Below, piece after piece: positions 27,259 to 35,719 of a stretch of DNA of 64,000 nucleotides; positions within the stretch are counted from its first letter, which is position 1; every line of letters begins with the position of its first letter. Source of the DNA: Halomonas sp. A11-A (lineage in GTDB: Bacteria; Pseudomonadota; Gammaproteobacteria; Pseudomonadales; Halomonadaceae). A program made the translations under genes and the position numbers. The notes below the pieces were generated by a model. That model was given only the letters and a program-made list of their open reading frames with translations. It ran no database searches and had not been told where the DNA came from. Location: assembly GCF_003182195.1 (NCBI RefSeq), contig NZ_QGTM01000003.1, positions 62,001 to 126,000 on the forward strand, in the 5' to 3' direction.

Positions 27259-28296
27259 CTAGCGGCTGGCCGCCAGGCTCTCCGGGTCCAGGCGTTCGAT
27301 GGGGTAGGGCAGCTTCAGCTGCTTGACGGCCTGGCCGGCCACGCGGAGCGGTCCCAGGTCTTCTTTGGTGCTCAGTACCGCCAGGATCTCCGCCTGGTCA
27401 TAGGCGTCGAGTTCGGCGGCCACCACCTCGCCCACCGCCTTGCCATCGGCACTCTCCACCGGGCTTGCCAGGGCGGGCAGCTCGCCGCCTTCCAGTTGGG
27501 CTCGCACCAGGCGGCGCTTCACCTGGCCGCGGAAGTGGGCCCGGGCCACTACCTCCTGCCCCGTGTAGCAGCCCTTCTTGAAGCTGATCCCGCCGAGCGC
27601 CTCCCAGTTGATCATCTGCGGCAGCAGGGCATCGCGATGGGCGGGGGTCAGCCAGGCCAGGCCGGCCTGGATGTCATGCAGGCACCAGATGGCATTGCCC
27701 ACCGGCGTGGCCTGCTCGGCGAGGCGCGACCATAGCGCTGCGGCCTGGCCGGAGGCCAGGCAGATCAGCTGGCGCGGGAGCGGCCCCGGGTGGGTCAGCA
27801 GCTGGGCCTCGGCATCGCCTGCCTGATGCCACACCGGGGGCGGCACCAGGTCCAGCCTCACCTCGGCCAGCGCCGGGGCGTCACGGCCGATCAGGCCGAT
27901 CAGCGCCAGGTCGTCGCGAACCCGGAGCTCGGCCTTGTAGAAGGCGGCGAACTTGCCCAGGTGCTCCGACAGGGGCTGGACCAGGCCGCGCTGCATCAGC
28001 AGTCGATAGTGCCCCTCGGCGACGCGCAGCAGCTGGGCATTGGCCAGCATTCGCCCCTTGGGGGTGCAGAACACGGTGAGAGGAGCGAAATCGCCGTTGG
28101 CCAGGCCCACCTGGGCGCTGGCCTGGCCCTGCAGGAAGCGCTCGGCGTCCTGGCCGATCACGTCGAGTACGCCCAGATGCACCAGCGGTGTGACCACGGT
28201 GCCATCCAGGGCCTGGCGGGCCGGCGCCGGGGTGTCGAAGGCGATCCGGTCCTCGGCGTCCTGCCGTCCGCCACAGGCGGTGATCCAGTCGTGCAT
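27259..28296 (-). CDS. ygfZ: tRNA-modifying/iron-sulfur protein YgfZ (folate-binding)
   Basis: Folate-dependent factor for iron-sulfur enzyme assembly or repair, also needed for MiaB-type tRNA thiomethylation. The 345-residue product has the GcvT-like fold and the family signature KGCYTGQEVVARAHFRG, including the reactive cysteine. The open frame runs upstream to 28590, but ATG 28296 follows AAGGAGCTCCCC and fits family length. It is monocistronic, and its TAG adjoins the tatD TGA. Confidence 0.93.
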   Translation of the reverse strand: MHDWITACGGRQDAEDRIAFDTPAPARQALDGTVVTPLVHLGVLDVIGQDAERFLQGQASAQVGLANGDFAPLTVFCTPKGRMLANAQLLRVAEGHYRLLMQRGLVQPLSEHLGKFAAFYKAELRVRDDLALIGLIGRDAPALAEVRLDLVPPPVWHQAGDAEAQLLTHPGPLPRQLICLASGQAAALWSRLAEQATPVGNAIWCLHDIQAGLAWLTPAHRDALLPQMINWEALGGISFKKGCYTGQEVVARAHFRGQVKRRLVRAQLEGGELPALASPVESADGKAVGEVVAAELDAYDQAEILAVLSTKEDLGPLRVAGQAVKQLKLPYPIERLDPESLAASR

Positions 28297-28476
28297 GGGG
28301 AGCTCCTTGTCGTCTGCTGGGTGGCTGGCTCTTCTTATGCGGGTAGCCGTGCGACATTGCAACCGCTGTGGTCGTCTCGGCGCCATGCTAGACTCGCCGC
28401 AGTCTTCCGCTGGGCGGTCGCGGCATGCCGTGACAGGCCCGCCCCCGCTTTTGCCATCCTCTCGGAGAGCCGTCCC

Positions 28477-28674
28477 ATGGCGCACCAATCGCTGAGCTTC
28501 ACCGGCGTCGAGAACGCCGATCAGATCAACCGTATCACCACCGCCCTGATGATGCTCGACGGCGTCGACAGCGCCGAGGTGGGGCGTCACGGTGCCGAGG
28601 TCGAGGGGCGCGCCCGGCGCGAGGCGCTGATCAAGGCCATCGAGGCCCTCAAGCTTCCCATCCAGGTCAAGTGA
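28477..28674 (+). CDS. HMA-like small protein without the CxxC metal site
   Basis: A 65-residue protein (ATG 28477 after CGGAGAG) with the beta-alpha-beta-beta-alpha-beta spacing of heavy-metal-associated domains: a first strand SLSFTGV, then ITTALMMLDGVDSAEVGRHG. The metal-binding CxxC is replaced (GVENADQIN), so it should not bind copper in the usual way. An OsmC-family gene starts 14 bases later, suggesting a pair. The function is not known. Confidence 0.65.
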   Translation: MAHQSLSFTGVENADQINRITTALMMLDGVDSAEVGRHGAEVEGRARREALIKAIEALKLPIQVK

Positions 28675-28688
28675 ACAGGAGGTTCCCC

Positions 28689-29105
28689 ATGAAGAAGACC
28701 ATTGAGATCGTAAGCGTACGCAACCATATCTTCCGCCAGCGAGTCGAACTGGATGGCTTCGACGACCTCTTCGTCGATGTGCCGGAGGCCTATGGCGGCG
28801 AGGGCAGCGCCCCGGATCCCCACGATTTCTTCGACCTGTCGCTCGGGGCCTGCAAGGCGATCACCTCGATGATGTATGCCAAGCGCAAGAAGTGGCCCCT
28901 GGAGGGGGTGAGCGTGAAGGTGCATCGCGATGACAGCGAGGAGCGCCATGGCACCTACCGGCTCGACGTGGAGATGACCTTTCACGGCATCGAGGAGCCC
29001 GAGCAGCGCCTGCGCCTCGAGGAGATCAGCCACAAGTGCCCCATCCATCGCCTGATGACCAGCTCCACCGTGGAGGTTTCCACGCGGACCACCGTCGAGG
29101 CCTGA
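28689..29105 (+). CDS. OsmC family protein
   Basis: A 138-residue OsmC/Ohr-superfamily thiol protein, probably a peroxide- or persulfide-handling enzyme of the YhfA-like branch. The two family cysteines are in [13 protein letters not shown] (about residue 56) and [11 protein letters not shown] (about residue 118). A GTG 28671 overlaps the previous stop, but ATG 28689 with AGGAGG in front is the convincing start. It follows the HMA-like gene and precedes uvrB by 28 bases. Confidence 0.86.
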   Translation: MKKTIEIVSVRNHIFRQRVELDGFDDLFVDVPEAYGGEGSAPDPHDFFDLSLGACKAITSMMYAKRKKWPLEGVSVKVHRDDSEERHGTYRLDVEMTFHGIEEPEQRLRLEEISHKCPIHRLMTSSTVEVSTRTTVEA

Positions 29106-29133
29106 CCTTCCGGACCCCACACGCGGAGACGCC

Positions 29134-31155
29134 ATGAGCAAGCCCTTTCGCCTCGCCTCTAAGTTCCAGCCCGCCGGCGACCAGCCCACGGCTATCGACA
29201 GCCTGGTCAAGGGGCTCGAGGCGGGGCTCGCCCACCAGACCCTGCTCGGGGTGACGGGGTCGGGCAAGACCTTCACCATGGCCAACGTGGTCGAGCGCCT
29301 GCAGCGCCCGACCATCGTCATGGCGCCCAACAAGACCCTGGCGGCGCAGCTCTACGGCGAGTTCAAGGCGTTCTTCCCCGACAACGCCATCGAGTACTTC
29401 GTCTCCTACTACGACTACTACCAGCCCGAGGCCTATGTGCCGTCGTCGGACACCTTCATCGAGAAGGATGCCTCCATCAACGACCATATCGAGCAGATGC
29501 GCCTCTCCGCCACCAAGGCCCTGCTGGAGCGGCGCGATGCGCTGATCGTGGTCTCGGTGTCGGCCATCTACGGCCTGGGTGACCCCGACCAGTACCTGAA
29601 GATGCGCCTGCACTTTACCCGCGGCGAGCTGATCGACCAGCGCTCCTTCCTGCGCCGCCTGGCGGAGCTGCAGTACACCCGCAACGACATGGACTTCAAG
29701 CGCGGCACCTATCGGGTGCGCGGCGATGTCATCGACATCTTTCCGGCAGACGCCGAGGACGAGGCGGTGCGCGTGGAGCTGTTCGACGACGAGATCGACA
29801 CCATCAGTCTCTTCGACCCGCTCACCGGCGAGGTCAGGGGCAAGGTGCCGCGCATGACGATCTACCCCAAGTCCCACTACGTGACGCCCCGGGAGACCAT
29901 CCTCGGCGCCATCGACGCCATCAAGGCGGAGCTCAAGGAGCGCCTCGACTGGCTGCGCAAGCATGACAAGCTGGTGGAGGCCCAGCGCCTGGAGCAGCGT
30001 ACTCTCTACGACATCGAGATGATGCTCGAGCTGGGCTACTGCAACGGCATCGAGAACTATTCCCGCTACCTCTCAGGACGCAACCCGGGCGAGCCGCCGC
30101 CCACCTTCTTCGACTACCTGCCGGCGGATGCGCTGCTGTTCATCGACGAGAGTCACGTCAGCGTTCCCCAGGTGGGCGGCATGTACAAGGGCGACCGCTC
30201 GCGCAAGGAGACCCTGGTGGAGTACGGCTTCCGGCTCCCCTCGGCGCTGGATAACCGCCCCATGAAGTTCGAGGAGTGGGAGGCGATCTGCCCCCAGACG
30301 ATCTTCGTCTCGGCGACCCCAGGTCCCTACGAGGCCGAGCATGCCGGCCAGGTGGTGGAGCAGGTGGTGCGGCCTACCGGGCTGCTCGACCCGGAGCTGG
30401 AGGTGCGCCCGGCCGGCACCCAGGTGGACGACCTGCTCTCGGAGATCCGCCTGCGCAGCGCGGTGGGCGAGCGGGTGCTGGTGACGACGCTGACCAAGCG
30501 CATGGCCGAGGATCTCACCGAGTATCTCGGCGAGCACGACGTGCGGGTGCGCTACCTGCACTCCGACATCGATACCGTGGAGCGGGTGGAGATCATCCGC
30601 GACCTGCGCCTGGGCAAGTTCGATGTGCTGGTGGGGATCAACCTGCTGCGCGAGGGGCTCGACATTCCCGAGGTCTCGCTGGTGGCGATCCTCGATGCCG
30701 ACAAGGAGGGGTTCCTGCGCAACGAGCGCTCGCTGATCCAGACCATCGGCCGCGCGGCCCGCAATGCCCACGGCAAGGCGATCCTCTACGGTGACCGGGT
30801 CACCGACTCCATGCGCCGCGCCATGGAGGAGACCGAGCGACGCCGCGACAAGCAGATCGCCCACAACGAGGCCCATGGCATCACCCCGACCACGGTGACC
30901 CGCTCGGTGGCCGATATCCTCGAGGCCGCCCAGGCGCCGGGCCGCAAGGGCAAGGGGCGCCGCGGCGAGCGCAAGGTGGCGGAGCGCGAGGCGATCTACG
31001 ACCCCGCCGCGCTGTCGCCGGCCGAGCTGGCCCAGGAGCTGACCCGGGTGGAGGACGCCATGTTCGAGGCGGCCCAGAACCTCGAGTTCGAGGAGGCGGC
31101 GCGGCTGCGCGACCGGCTGCACGAGCTCAAGGAGCGCCAGCTGGCGCTTGGATAG
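29134..31155 (+). CDS. uvrB: Excinuclease ABC subunit B
   Basis: Damage-verifying helicase-like subunit of nucleotide excision repair, 673 residues. Walker A is [15 protein letters not shown]. The DNA-gripping beta-hairpin is in [17 protein letters not shown], the DEAD-like box in [11 protein letters not shown], and helicase motif VI in [21 protein letters not shown]-terminal UVR domain ([22 protein letters not shown]) binds UvrC. GCGGAGACGCC precedes ATG 29134. A decayed nei fragment begins about 30 bases past its stop. Confidence 0.98.
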   Translation: MSKPFRLASKFQPAGDQPTAIDSLVKGLEAGLAHQTLLGVTGSGKTFTMANVVERLQRPTIVMAPNKTLAAQLYGEFKAFFPDNAIEYFVSYYDYYQPEAYVPSSDTFIEKDASINDHIEQMRLSATKALLERRDALIVVSVSAIYGLGDPDQYLKMRLHFTRGELIDQRSFLRRLAELQYTRNDMDFKRGTYRVRGDVIDIFPADAEDEAVRVELFDDEIDTISLFDPLTGEVRGKVPRMTIYPKSHYVTPRETILGAIDAIKAELKERLDWLRKHDKLVEAQRLEQRTLYDIEMMLELGYCNGIENYSRYLSGRNPGEPPPTFFDYLPADALLFIDESHVSVPQVGGMYKGDRSRKETLVEYGFRLPSALDNRPMKFEEWEAICPQTIFVSATPGPYEAEHAGQVVEQVVRPTGLLDPELEVRPAGTQVDDLLSEIRLRSAVGERVLVTTLTKRMAEDLTEYLGEHDVRVRYLHSDIDTVERVEIIRDLRLGKFDVLVGINLLREGLDIPEVSLVAILDADKEGFLRNERSLIQTIGRAARNAHGKAILYGDRVTDSMRRAMEETERRRDKQIAHNEAHGITPTTVTRSVADILEAAQAPGRKGKGRRGERKVAEREAIYDPAALSPAELAQELTRVEDAMFEAAQNLEFEEAARLRDRLHELKERQLALG

Positions 31156-31184
31156 CGCTTGGATAGACAGCCTCGCGACTTCGC

Positions 31185-31404
31185 CAAGGTGAGGGGCGGC
31201 GGGTCAGCGCCGTGGACAGCAGGGGCAAGGCGCTGCTGGCCCGCTTCGACGATGGCCGGGTGCGCTACTCCCATAACCAAGCTCTACGGCGTCTGGAGGC
31301 TCCACGATGCCGAACGCGAGCCGGACACCGGCTGCTCGCTGCGGGTGCGGCTGGTGGCCGAGGGTAGGCTCTTCGCCTGCCTGCGCTGCCAGGCATCCCC
31401 TTGA
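31185..31404 (+). pseudogene. Relic of endonuclease VIII (nei): truncated and frameshifted
   Basis: Read in the frame of codon 31212 the DNA encodes GRRVSAVDSRGKALLARF...RVRYSHNQ. One extra G at 31281 shifts the frame, and the other frame continues LYGVWRLHDAEREPDTGC and SLRVRL. Joined, these match the E. coli Nei stretch with VETRGKALL, YSHNQLYGVWR and LRVKL (about Nei residues 45-100). The catalytic N-terminus (MPEGPE), the H2TH domain and the zinc finger are absent, and the shifted frame stops at 31402. It cannot make an active glycosylase. The 81-codon open frame starting at 31159 is therefore not a real gene. Confidence 0.82.
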
Positions 31405-31411
31405 GCCTCCA

Positions 31412-31431
31412 TTTTTATACCGTTATCTTGT
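31412..31431. repeat. AT-rich 20-mer, copy 2
   Basis: TTTTTATACCGTTATCTTGT, 19 of 20 identical to 12253-12272. Here it lies just after the nei relic and about 145 bases before fumA. Confidence 0.6.
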
Positions 31432-31468
31432 GTTGCGGAAGGCATCTGCTACCTTTGGCGGCCCAATG

Positions 31469-31495
31469 TCGACAGGCGGCGGGGTAGGGTATAAT
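31469..31495 (+). promoter_or_regulatory. Candidate promoter of the class I fumarase gene
   Basis: A perfect -10 TATAAT (31490-31495) with TCGACA (31469-31474, five of six to consensus) 15 bases upstream. The spacing is short. The resulting leader would be about 75 bases. Confidence 0.55.
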
Positions 31496-31576
31496 GCCGG
31501 CCGTTCGAGCCCGCCACGCCGGCCGCGACGCCGGCGACGAGCGGGCATGCCGACAACGCCAAGGAGCCCCTTGCTC

Positions 31577-33082
31577 ATGACCGAGATCCGCCAGGACGAT
31601 CTGATTCAGAGCGTCGCCGATGCGCTGCAGTACATCTCCTACTACCATCCCAAGGACTTCATTGACGCCATGGCTCAGGCCTACGAGCGCGAGGAGAACC
31701 CTGCCGCCAAGGACGCCATCGCCCAGATCCTGATCAACTCGCGCATGTGTGCCATGGGGCACCGGCCGATCTGCCAGGACACCGGCATCGTGACCGTCTT
31801 CCTGCACGTGGGCATGAACGTGCGCTGGGACGCCGAGATGAGCCTGGACGACATGGTCAACGAAGGCGTTCGCCGTGCCTATGCGCTGCCCGACAACGTG
31901 CTGCGCGCCTCGGTGCTGGCCGACCCGGACGGCGCCCGCAAGAACACCGGTGACAACACCCCGGCGATCATCCACCACAAGATCGTGCCCGGTGACACCG
32001 TGGAGGTCTACGTAGCAGCCAAGGGGGGCGGCAGCGAGGCCAAGTCCAAGTTCGCCATGCTCAACCCCTCCGACAGCGTGGTCGACTGGGTGATGGAACA
32101 GCTTCCCAAGATGGGCGCCGGCTGGTGTCCGCCCGGCATGCTGGGTATCGGCATCGGCGGCACCGCCGAGAAGGCCATGGAGATCGCCAAGGAAGCGCTG
32201 CTGGATCCCATCGATATCCAGGAGCTGCAGGCCCGCGGGCCCTCCAATCGCGCCGAGGAACTGCGCCTCGAACTCTTCGACAGGGTGAACAAGAGCGGCA
32301 TCGGCGCCCAGGGCCTGGGCGGCCTGACCACGGTACTCGACATCAAGGTCAAGGACTACCCGACCCACGCGGCCAACAAGCCGGTGGCGATCATCCCCAA
32401 CTGCGCCGCCACGCGTCACGCCCACTTCACCCTGGACGGCTCCGGCCCGGCCGCGCTGCCGGCGCCGAAGCTCGAGGACTGGCCGGAAATCACCCGCGAG
32501 GCGGGGGGCAACGTCAAGCGCGTCAACCTCGACAGTGTCACGCCGGAGGAGGTACAGAGCTGGCAGCCCGGCGACACCCTGCTGCTCAACGGCAAGCTGC
32601 TGACCGGCCGCGACGCCGCCCACAAGCGCATGGTGGACATGATCGCCAAGGGCGAGCCGTTGCCGGTGGACCTGAAGGGGCGCTTCATTTACTACGTCGG
32701 CCCGGTGGATCCGGTGGGCGACGAGGTCGTGGGTCCGGCCGGTCCCACCACCGCCACCCGCATGGACAAGTTCACCCGTACCATGCTGGAAGAGACCGGC
32801 CTGCTGGGCATGGTAGGTAAGGCCGAGCGCGGCCCGGCCGCCATCGAGGCGATCCGCGACAACAAGGCGGTCTACCTGATGGCCGTGGGCGGCGCCGCCT
32901 ACCTGGTGGCCCAAGCGATCAAGAAGTCCCGCGTGGTGGGCTTCGAGGACCTCGGCATGGAGGCCATCTACGAGTTCGAGGTGGAGGACATGCCGGTGAC
33001 CGTGGCCGTGGACAGCCAAGGCACCTCGGTGCACCAGACCGGCCCCGCCAAGTGGAAGGAGATCATCGCCGAGCGCGCCTGA
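31577..33082 (+). CDS. fumA: Fumarate hydratase, class I (iron-sulfur)
   Basis: [4Fe-4S] hydratase interconverting fumarate and malate in the TCA cycle. At 501 residues it is the fused alpha-beta form. Visible signatures are HRPICQDTGIVTVF, AKGGGSEAKSKFAMLNPSD, NCAATRHAHFTLDG and YYVGPVDPVGDEVVGPAGPT. Tartrate dehydratase is related, but the full-length single-chain form fits fumarase. ATG 31577 lies 11 bases after AAGGAG; the open frame upstream runs into the nei relic. It is probably transcribed alone between a TATAAT promoter and a 12-bp hairpin. Confidence 0.95.
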   Translation: MTEIRQDDLIQSVADALQYISYYHPKDFIDAMAQAYEREENPAAKDAIAQILINSRMCAMGHRPICQDTGIVTVFLHVGMNVRWDAEMSLDDMVNEGVRRAYALPDNVLRASVLADPDGARKNTGDNTPAIIHHKIVPGDTVEVYVAAKGGGSEAKSKFAMLNPSDSVVDWVMEQLPKMGAGWCPPGMLGIGIGGTAEKAMEIAKEALLDPIDIQELQARGPSNRAEELRLELFDRVNKSGIGAQGLGGLTTVLDIKVKDYPTHAANKPVAIIPNCAATRHAHFTLDGSGPAALPAPKLEDWPEITREAGGNVKRVNLDSVTPEEVQSWQPGDTLLLNGKLLTGRDAAHKRMVDMIAKGEPLPVDLKGRFIYYVGPVDPVGDEVVGPAGPTTATRMDKFTRTMLEETGLLGMVGKAERGPAAIEAIRDNKAVYLMAVGGAAYLVAQAIKKSRVVGFEDLGMEAIYEFEVEDMPVTVAVDSQGTSVHQTGPAKWKEIIAERA

Positions 33083-33101
33083 TCCCTGCCGAGGGTAACC
33101 G

Positions 33102-33129
33102 AGCGGCCCCGCCATCTGGCGGGGCCGCT
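33102..33129 (+). terminator. Terminator after fumA
   Basis: A perfect 12-bp stem AGCGGCCCCGCC with its complement and an ATCT loop, followed by GCCGTTTGGG. The stem is identical to the hairpin at 55268-55294. Confidence 0.75.
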
Positions 33130-33174
33130 GCCGTTTGGGTATCCTGTAGGACACTGTTTTTTCAGGGAGAGATC

Positions 33175-34590
33175 ATGACCTCCTGGCTGTTCGGCCTGGC
33201 CATCTTTCTTTTCCACGTGCTGGGGGTCGTCTCCGCGCTGCTGGCCCTGCTGTCGAGTCGTACCTCCCAGGGCGCCATCGCCTGGATCCTCTCCCTCATC
33301 ACGCTGCCCTATCTGGCAGTGCCCGCCTACTGGATCTTCGGCCGCCCGCGCTTCTACGGCTACGTCTCCGCCCGCGGCGAGCGCGACTCCGTGCTGCGCC
33401 GTGTGCTGTCCCGCTATCGCGAGCAGCTCGAACCCTTCGTGGCCGATGCCCGGGATCCCGACGTGCGCGCCGTGGAGCAGCTGGCCCAGATGCCGCTGAC
33501 CAGCGGCAACCGCGCCGAGCTGCTGGTGGACGGGGAGGCCACCTTCGACAGCCTCTTCGACGGCATCGAGCGGGCCAGGGACTACGTGCTGATCCAGTTC
33601 TTCATCGTGCGCAACGACGCCCTGGGCATCGAGCTCAAGCACCGCCTGCAGCGGGTGGCCGAGCGCGGGGTGCGGGTCTACTTCCTCTACGACGAGGTGG
33701 GCAGCCACAAGCTCAACGAGGGTTATCTGCGCGACCTCGCCAGCAGTGGGGTGGAGGTGAGCGCCTTCCGGTCGTCGCGGGGCTTCCGCCACCGCTTCCA
33801 GCTCAACTTCCGCAACCATCGCAAGGTGCTGGTGGTGGACGGCCACGTGGGGTGGGTCGGCGGCTTCAACGTCGGCGTGGAGTACCTGGGACAGGGGCGC
33901 CATGGGCCCTGGAGGGACACCCACCTCAAGCTGACCGGGCCGAGTGCGCTGGGCCTCCAGGAGGCCTTCTGGGAGGACTGGCACTGGGCGACGGGCGAGG
34001 TCATCACCCTCTCCTGGACCCCGCGGGTCACCTGCGAGGAGTGCCACCAGGTGGTCATCGTGCCCTCGGGGCCGGCGGACCGCCAGGACACCGCCGGGCT
34101 GCTGGTGCAGCATGCCATCCACAGCGCCCGCGAGCGCTTCTGGGTGACCAGCCCCTACTTCGTGCCCGACCAGGGCGTCCAGGACGCCCTGCGCCTGGCC
34201 GCCATGCGCGGCGTCGATGTGCGCATCATGATCCCGGAGCGCCCCGACCACCTGCTTGTGTTCCTCTCGGCCTTCTCCTTCCTGCCCGACATGCTCAGGG
34301 CCGGCGTGAAGGTCTATCGCTACCAGCCGGGCTTCCTGCACCAGAAGGTGATGCTGATCGATGATGCGGCGGCCAGCGTCGGCACCGTGAACCTCGACAA
34401 CCGCTCCTTCCGGCTCAACTTCGAGATCACCGCCTTCCTGCCGGATCGCCTGTTCGCCGCCAAGGTGCGCCTGATGCTGGAGAAGGACTTCGCCGACTGC
34501 CGACGGATCAGCCTCGACGAGATCACCTCGCGCCCCCTGTGGCGCAAGCTGGTCTCGCGGGCCGCCTACCTGCTGTCCCCCATCCAGTGA
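33175..34590 (+). CDS. cls: Cardiolipin synthase (ClsA type)
   Basis: Phospholipase-D-superfamily enzyme that joins two phosphatidylglycerols into cardiolipin at the inner membrane, 471 residues. Two N-terminal transmembrane segments (about 1-27 and 36-57) precede two HKD motifs: NHRKVLVVDG with GGFNVG, and LHQKVMLIDDAAASVGTVNLDNRS. The family stretch WITLPYLA is represented by ILSLITLPYLAVPAYWIFG. CAGGGAGAG precedes ATG 33175. A HypT-like regulator follows 64 bases downstream. Confidence 0.94.
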   Translation: MTSWLFGLAIFLFHVLGVVSALLALLSSRTSQGAIAWILSLITLPYLAVPAYWIFGRPRFYGYVSARGERDSVLRRVLSRYREQLEPFVADARDPDVRAVEQLAQMPLTSGNRAELLVDGEATFDSLFDGIERARDYVLIQFFIVRNDALGIELKHRLQRVAERGVRVYFLYDEVGSHKLNEGYLRDLASSGVEVSAFRSSRGFRHRFQLNFRNHRKVLVVDGHVGWVGGFNVGVEYLGQGRHGPWRDTHLKLTGPSALGLQEAFWEDWHWATGEVITLSWTPRVTCEECHQVVIVPSGPADRQDTAGLLVQHAIHSARERFWVTSPYFVPDQGVQDALRLAAMRGVDVRIMIPERPDHLLVFLSAFSFLPDMLRAGVKVYRYQPGFLHQKVMLIDDAAASVGTVNLDNRSFRLNFEITAFLPDRLFAAKVRLMLEKDFADCRRISLDEITSRPLWRKLVSRAAYLLSPIQ

Positions 34591-34654
34591 TACATTATCG
34601 TTTCACGATGGCCGCTGCGTCGGCCACCCTGCCATCCGCGGACCGGGAGTCACG

Positions 34655-35572
34655 GTGAACCTCGAGACCAAGTGGCTGGAAGACTTCGTCGCTCTGGCCA
34701 ATACCCGCAGCTTTTCCGCCTCGGCGAGGCAGCGCCACGTTACCCAGCCCGCCTTCAGCCGCCGCATTCGCGCCCTGGAGCAGGTGGTGGGCGCCACCCT
34801 GGTGGACCGCTCCACCACGCCCGTGGACCTCACTCCCGAAGGGCAGCTGTTCCTGGTGACCGCCCGCAACCTGGTGGAGCAGCTCAACGAGAGCCTGGGC
34901 CACCTGCGTGGGCTCTCCATCGCCAACGAGGCGCTGGATATCGTCGCCGCCCACTCCCTGGCGCTGAGCTTCTTCCCGCCCTGGATCTCACGCCTTCAGC
35001 AGGGGGTCGGCGAGCTGCCGACCCGGCTGGTGGCCATGAACGTGGGGGAGGCGATCCACGTGCTGAGGGAGGGCAAGTGCGACCTGATGCTGGCCTACTA
35101 CGACCCCTACGCCAGCATGCAGCTCGACCCGGAGGTGTTTCCCTCCTTCTCCATCGGCCAGGTGAAGATGCTGCCGGTGAGCCTGCCGGACGAGGAGGGC
35201 AGGCCGCGCTTTCCGCTGGAGGGGAGCGAGTCGATTCCCTATCTCGCCTATACCCAGGGCGCCTTCCTGGGCAGCAGCGTGCGCATGCTGCTCAAGAATG
35301 ACGCCCTGCGCCTGCGTCTGCGCACCGTCTACGAGACCGCCATGGCCGAGGGGCTCAAGGGGATGGTGCTGCAGGGCATCGGCATGGCCTGGATCCCCGA
35401 TTTCTGCATCCGCGAGGAGCTCAAGAGCGGGCGCCTGGTGCGCGCCGGTGGCGAGGAGTGGGACGTGCCCCTGGAGATCCGCCTCTACCGCTGTTCGCTG
35501 GTCCACAAGCCCGGCGTGGAGAAGCTGTGGCGGCAGATGCAGAAGCTCCCGCGCGACTTCCTCCAGGCCTGA
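34655..35572 (+). CDS. LysR-family regulator, HypT (YjiE)-like
   Basis: A 305-residue LTTR beginning at GTG 34655 (CGGGAGTCACG in front). The N-terminus NLETKWLEDFVALANTRSFS followed by TQPAFSRRIRALEQ is close to E. coli HypT, the hypochlorite-responsive regulator activated by methionine oxidation, and the resemblance extends into the effector domain (ALDIVAAHSLALSFFPPWIS, GIGMAWIPDFCIREELKSG). HypT-like function is a family-based guess. It follows cls on the same strand. About 150 bases without recognisable features separate it from the convergent nadM-nudix gene. Confidence 0.88.
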   Translation: MNLETKWLEDFVALANTRSFSASARQRHVTQPAFSRRIRALEQVVGATLVDRSTTPVDLTPEGQLFLVTARNLVEQLNESLGHLRGLSIANEALDIVAAHSLALSFFPPWISRLQQGVGELPTRLVAMNVGEAIHVLREGKCDLMLAYYDPYASMQLDPEVFPSFSIGQVKMLPVSLPDEEGRPRFPLEGSESIPYLAYTQGAFLGSSVRMLLKNDALRLRLRTVYETAMAEGLKGMVLQGIGMAWIPDFCIREELKSGRLVRAGGEEWDVPLEIRLYRCSLVHKPGVEKLWRQMQKLPRDFLQA

Positions 35573-35719
35573 AAAAGGTGCGATTTCCTGCTGCGCTCGA
35601 TAGCCCGGCCCCCGGCGGATCGTCGCTATCCTCATGTAGGCCACTACACTCCGGTAGCTCCTCTCCGGCGGTGACCGGCCCCTCATCGCTCGCGACGGAA
35701 ATCACATCCTTTTCCTGAG

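Noticed and set aside
31159-31404. 81-codon hypothetical gene after uvrB
   Set aside because: Only its second half is homologous to a protein (Nei) and the matching first half is in another frame; it is part of the nei relic.
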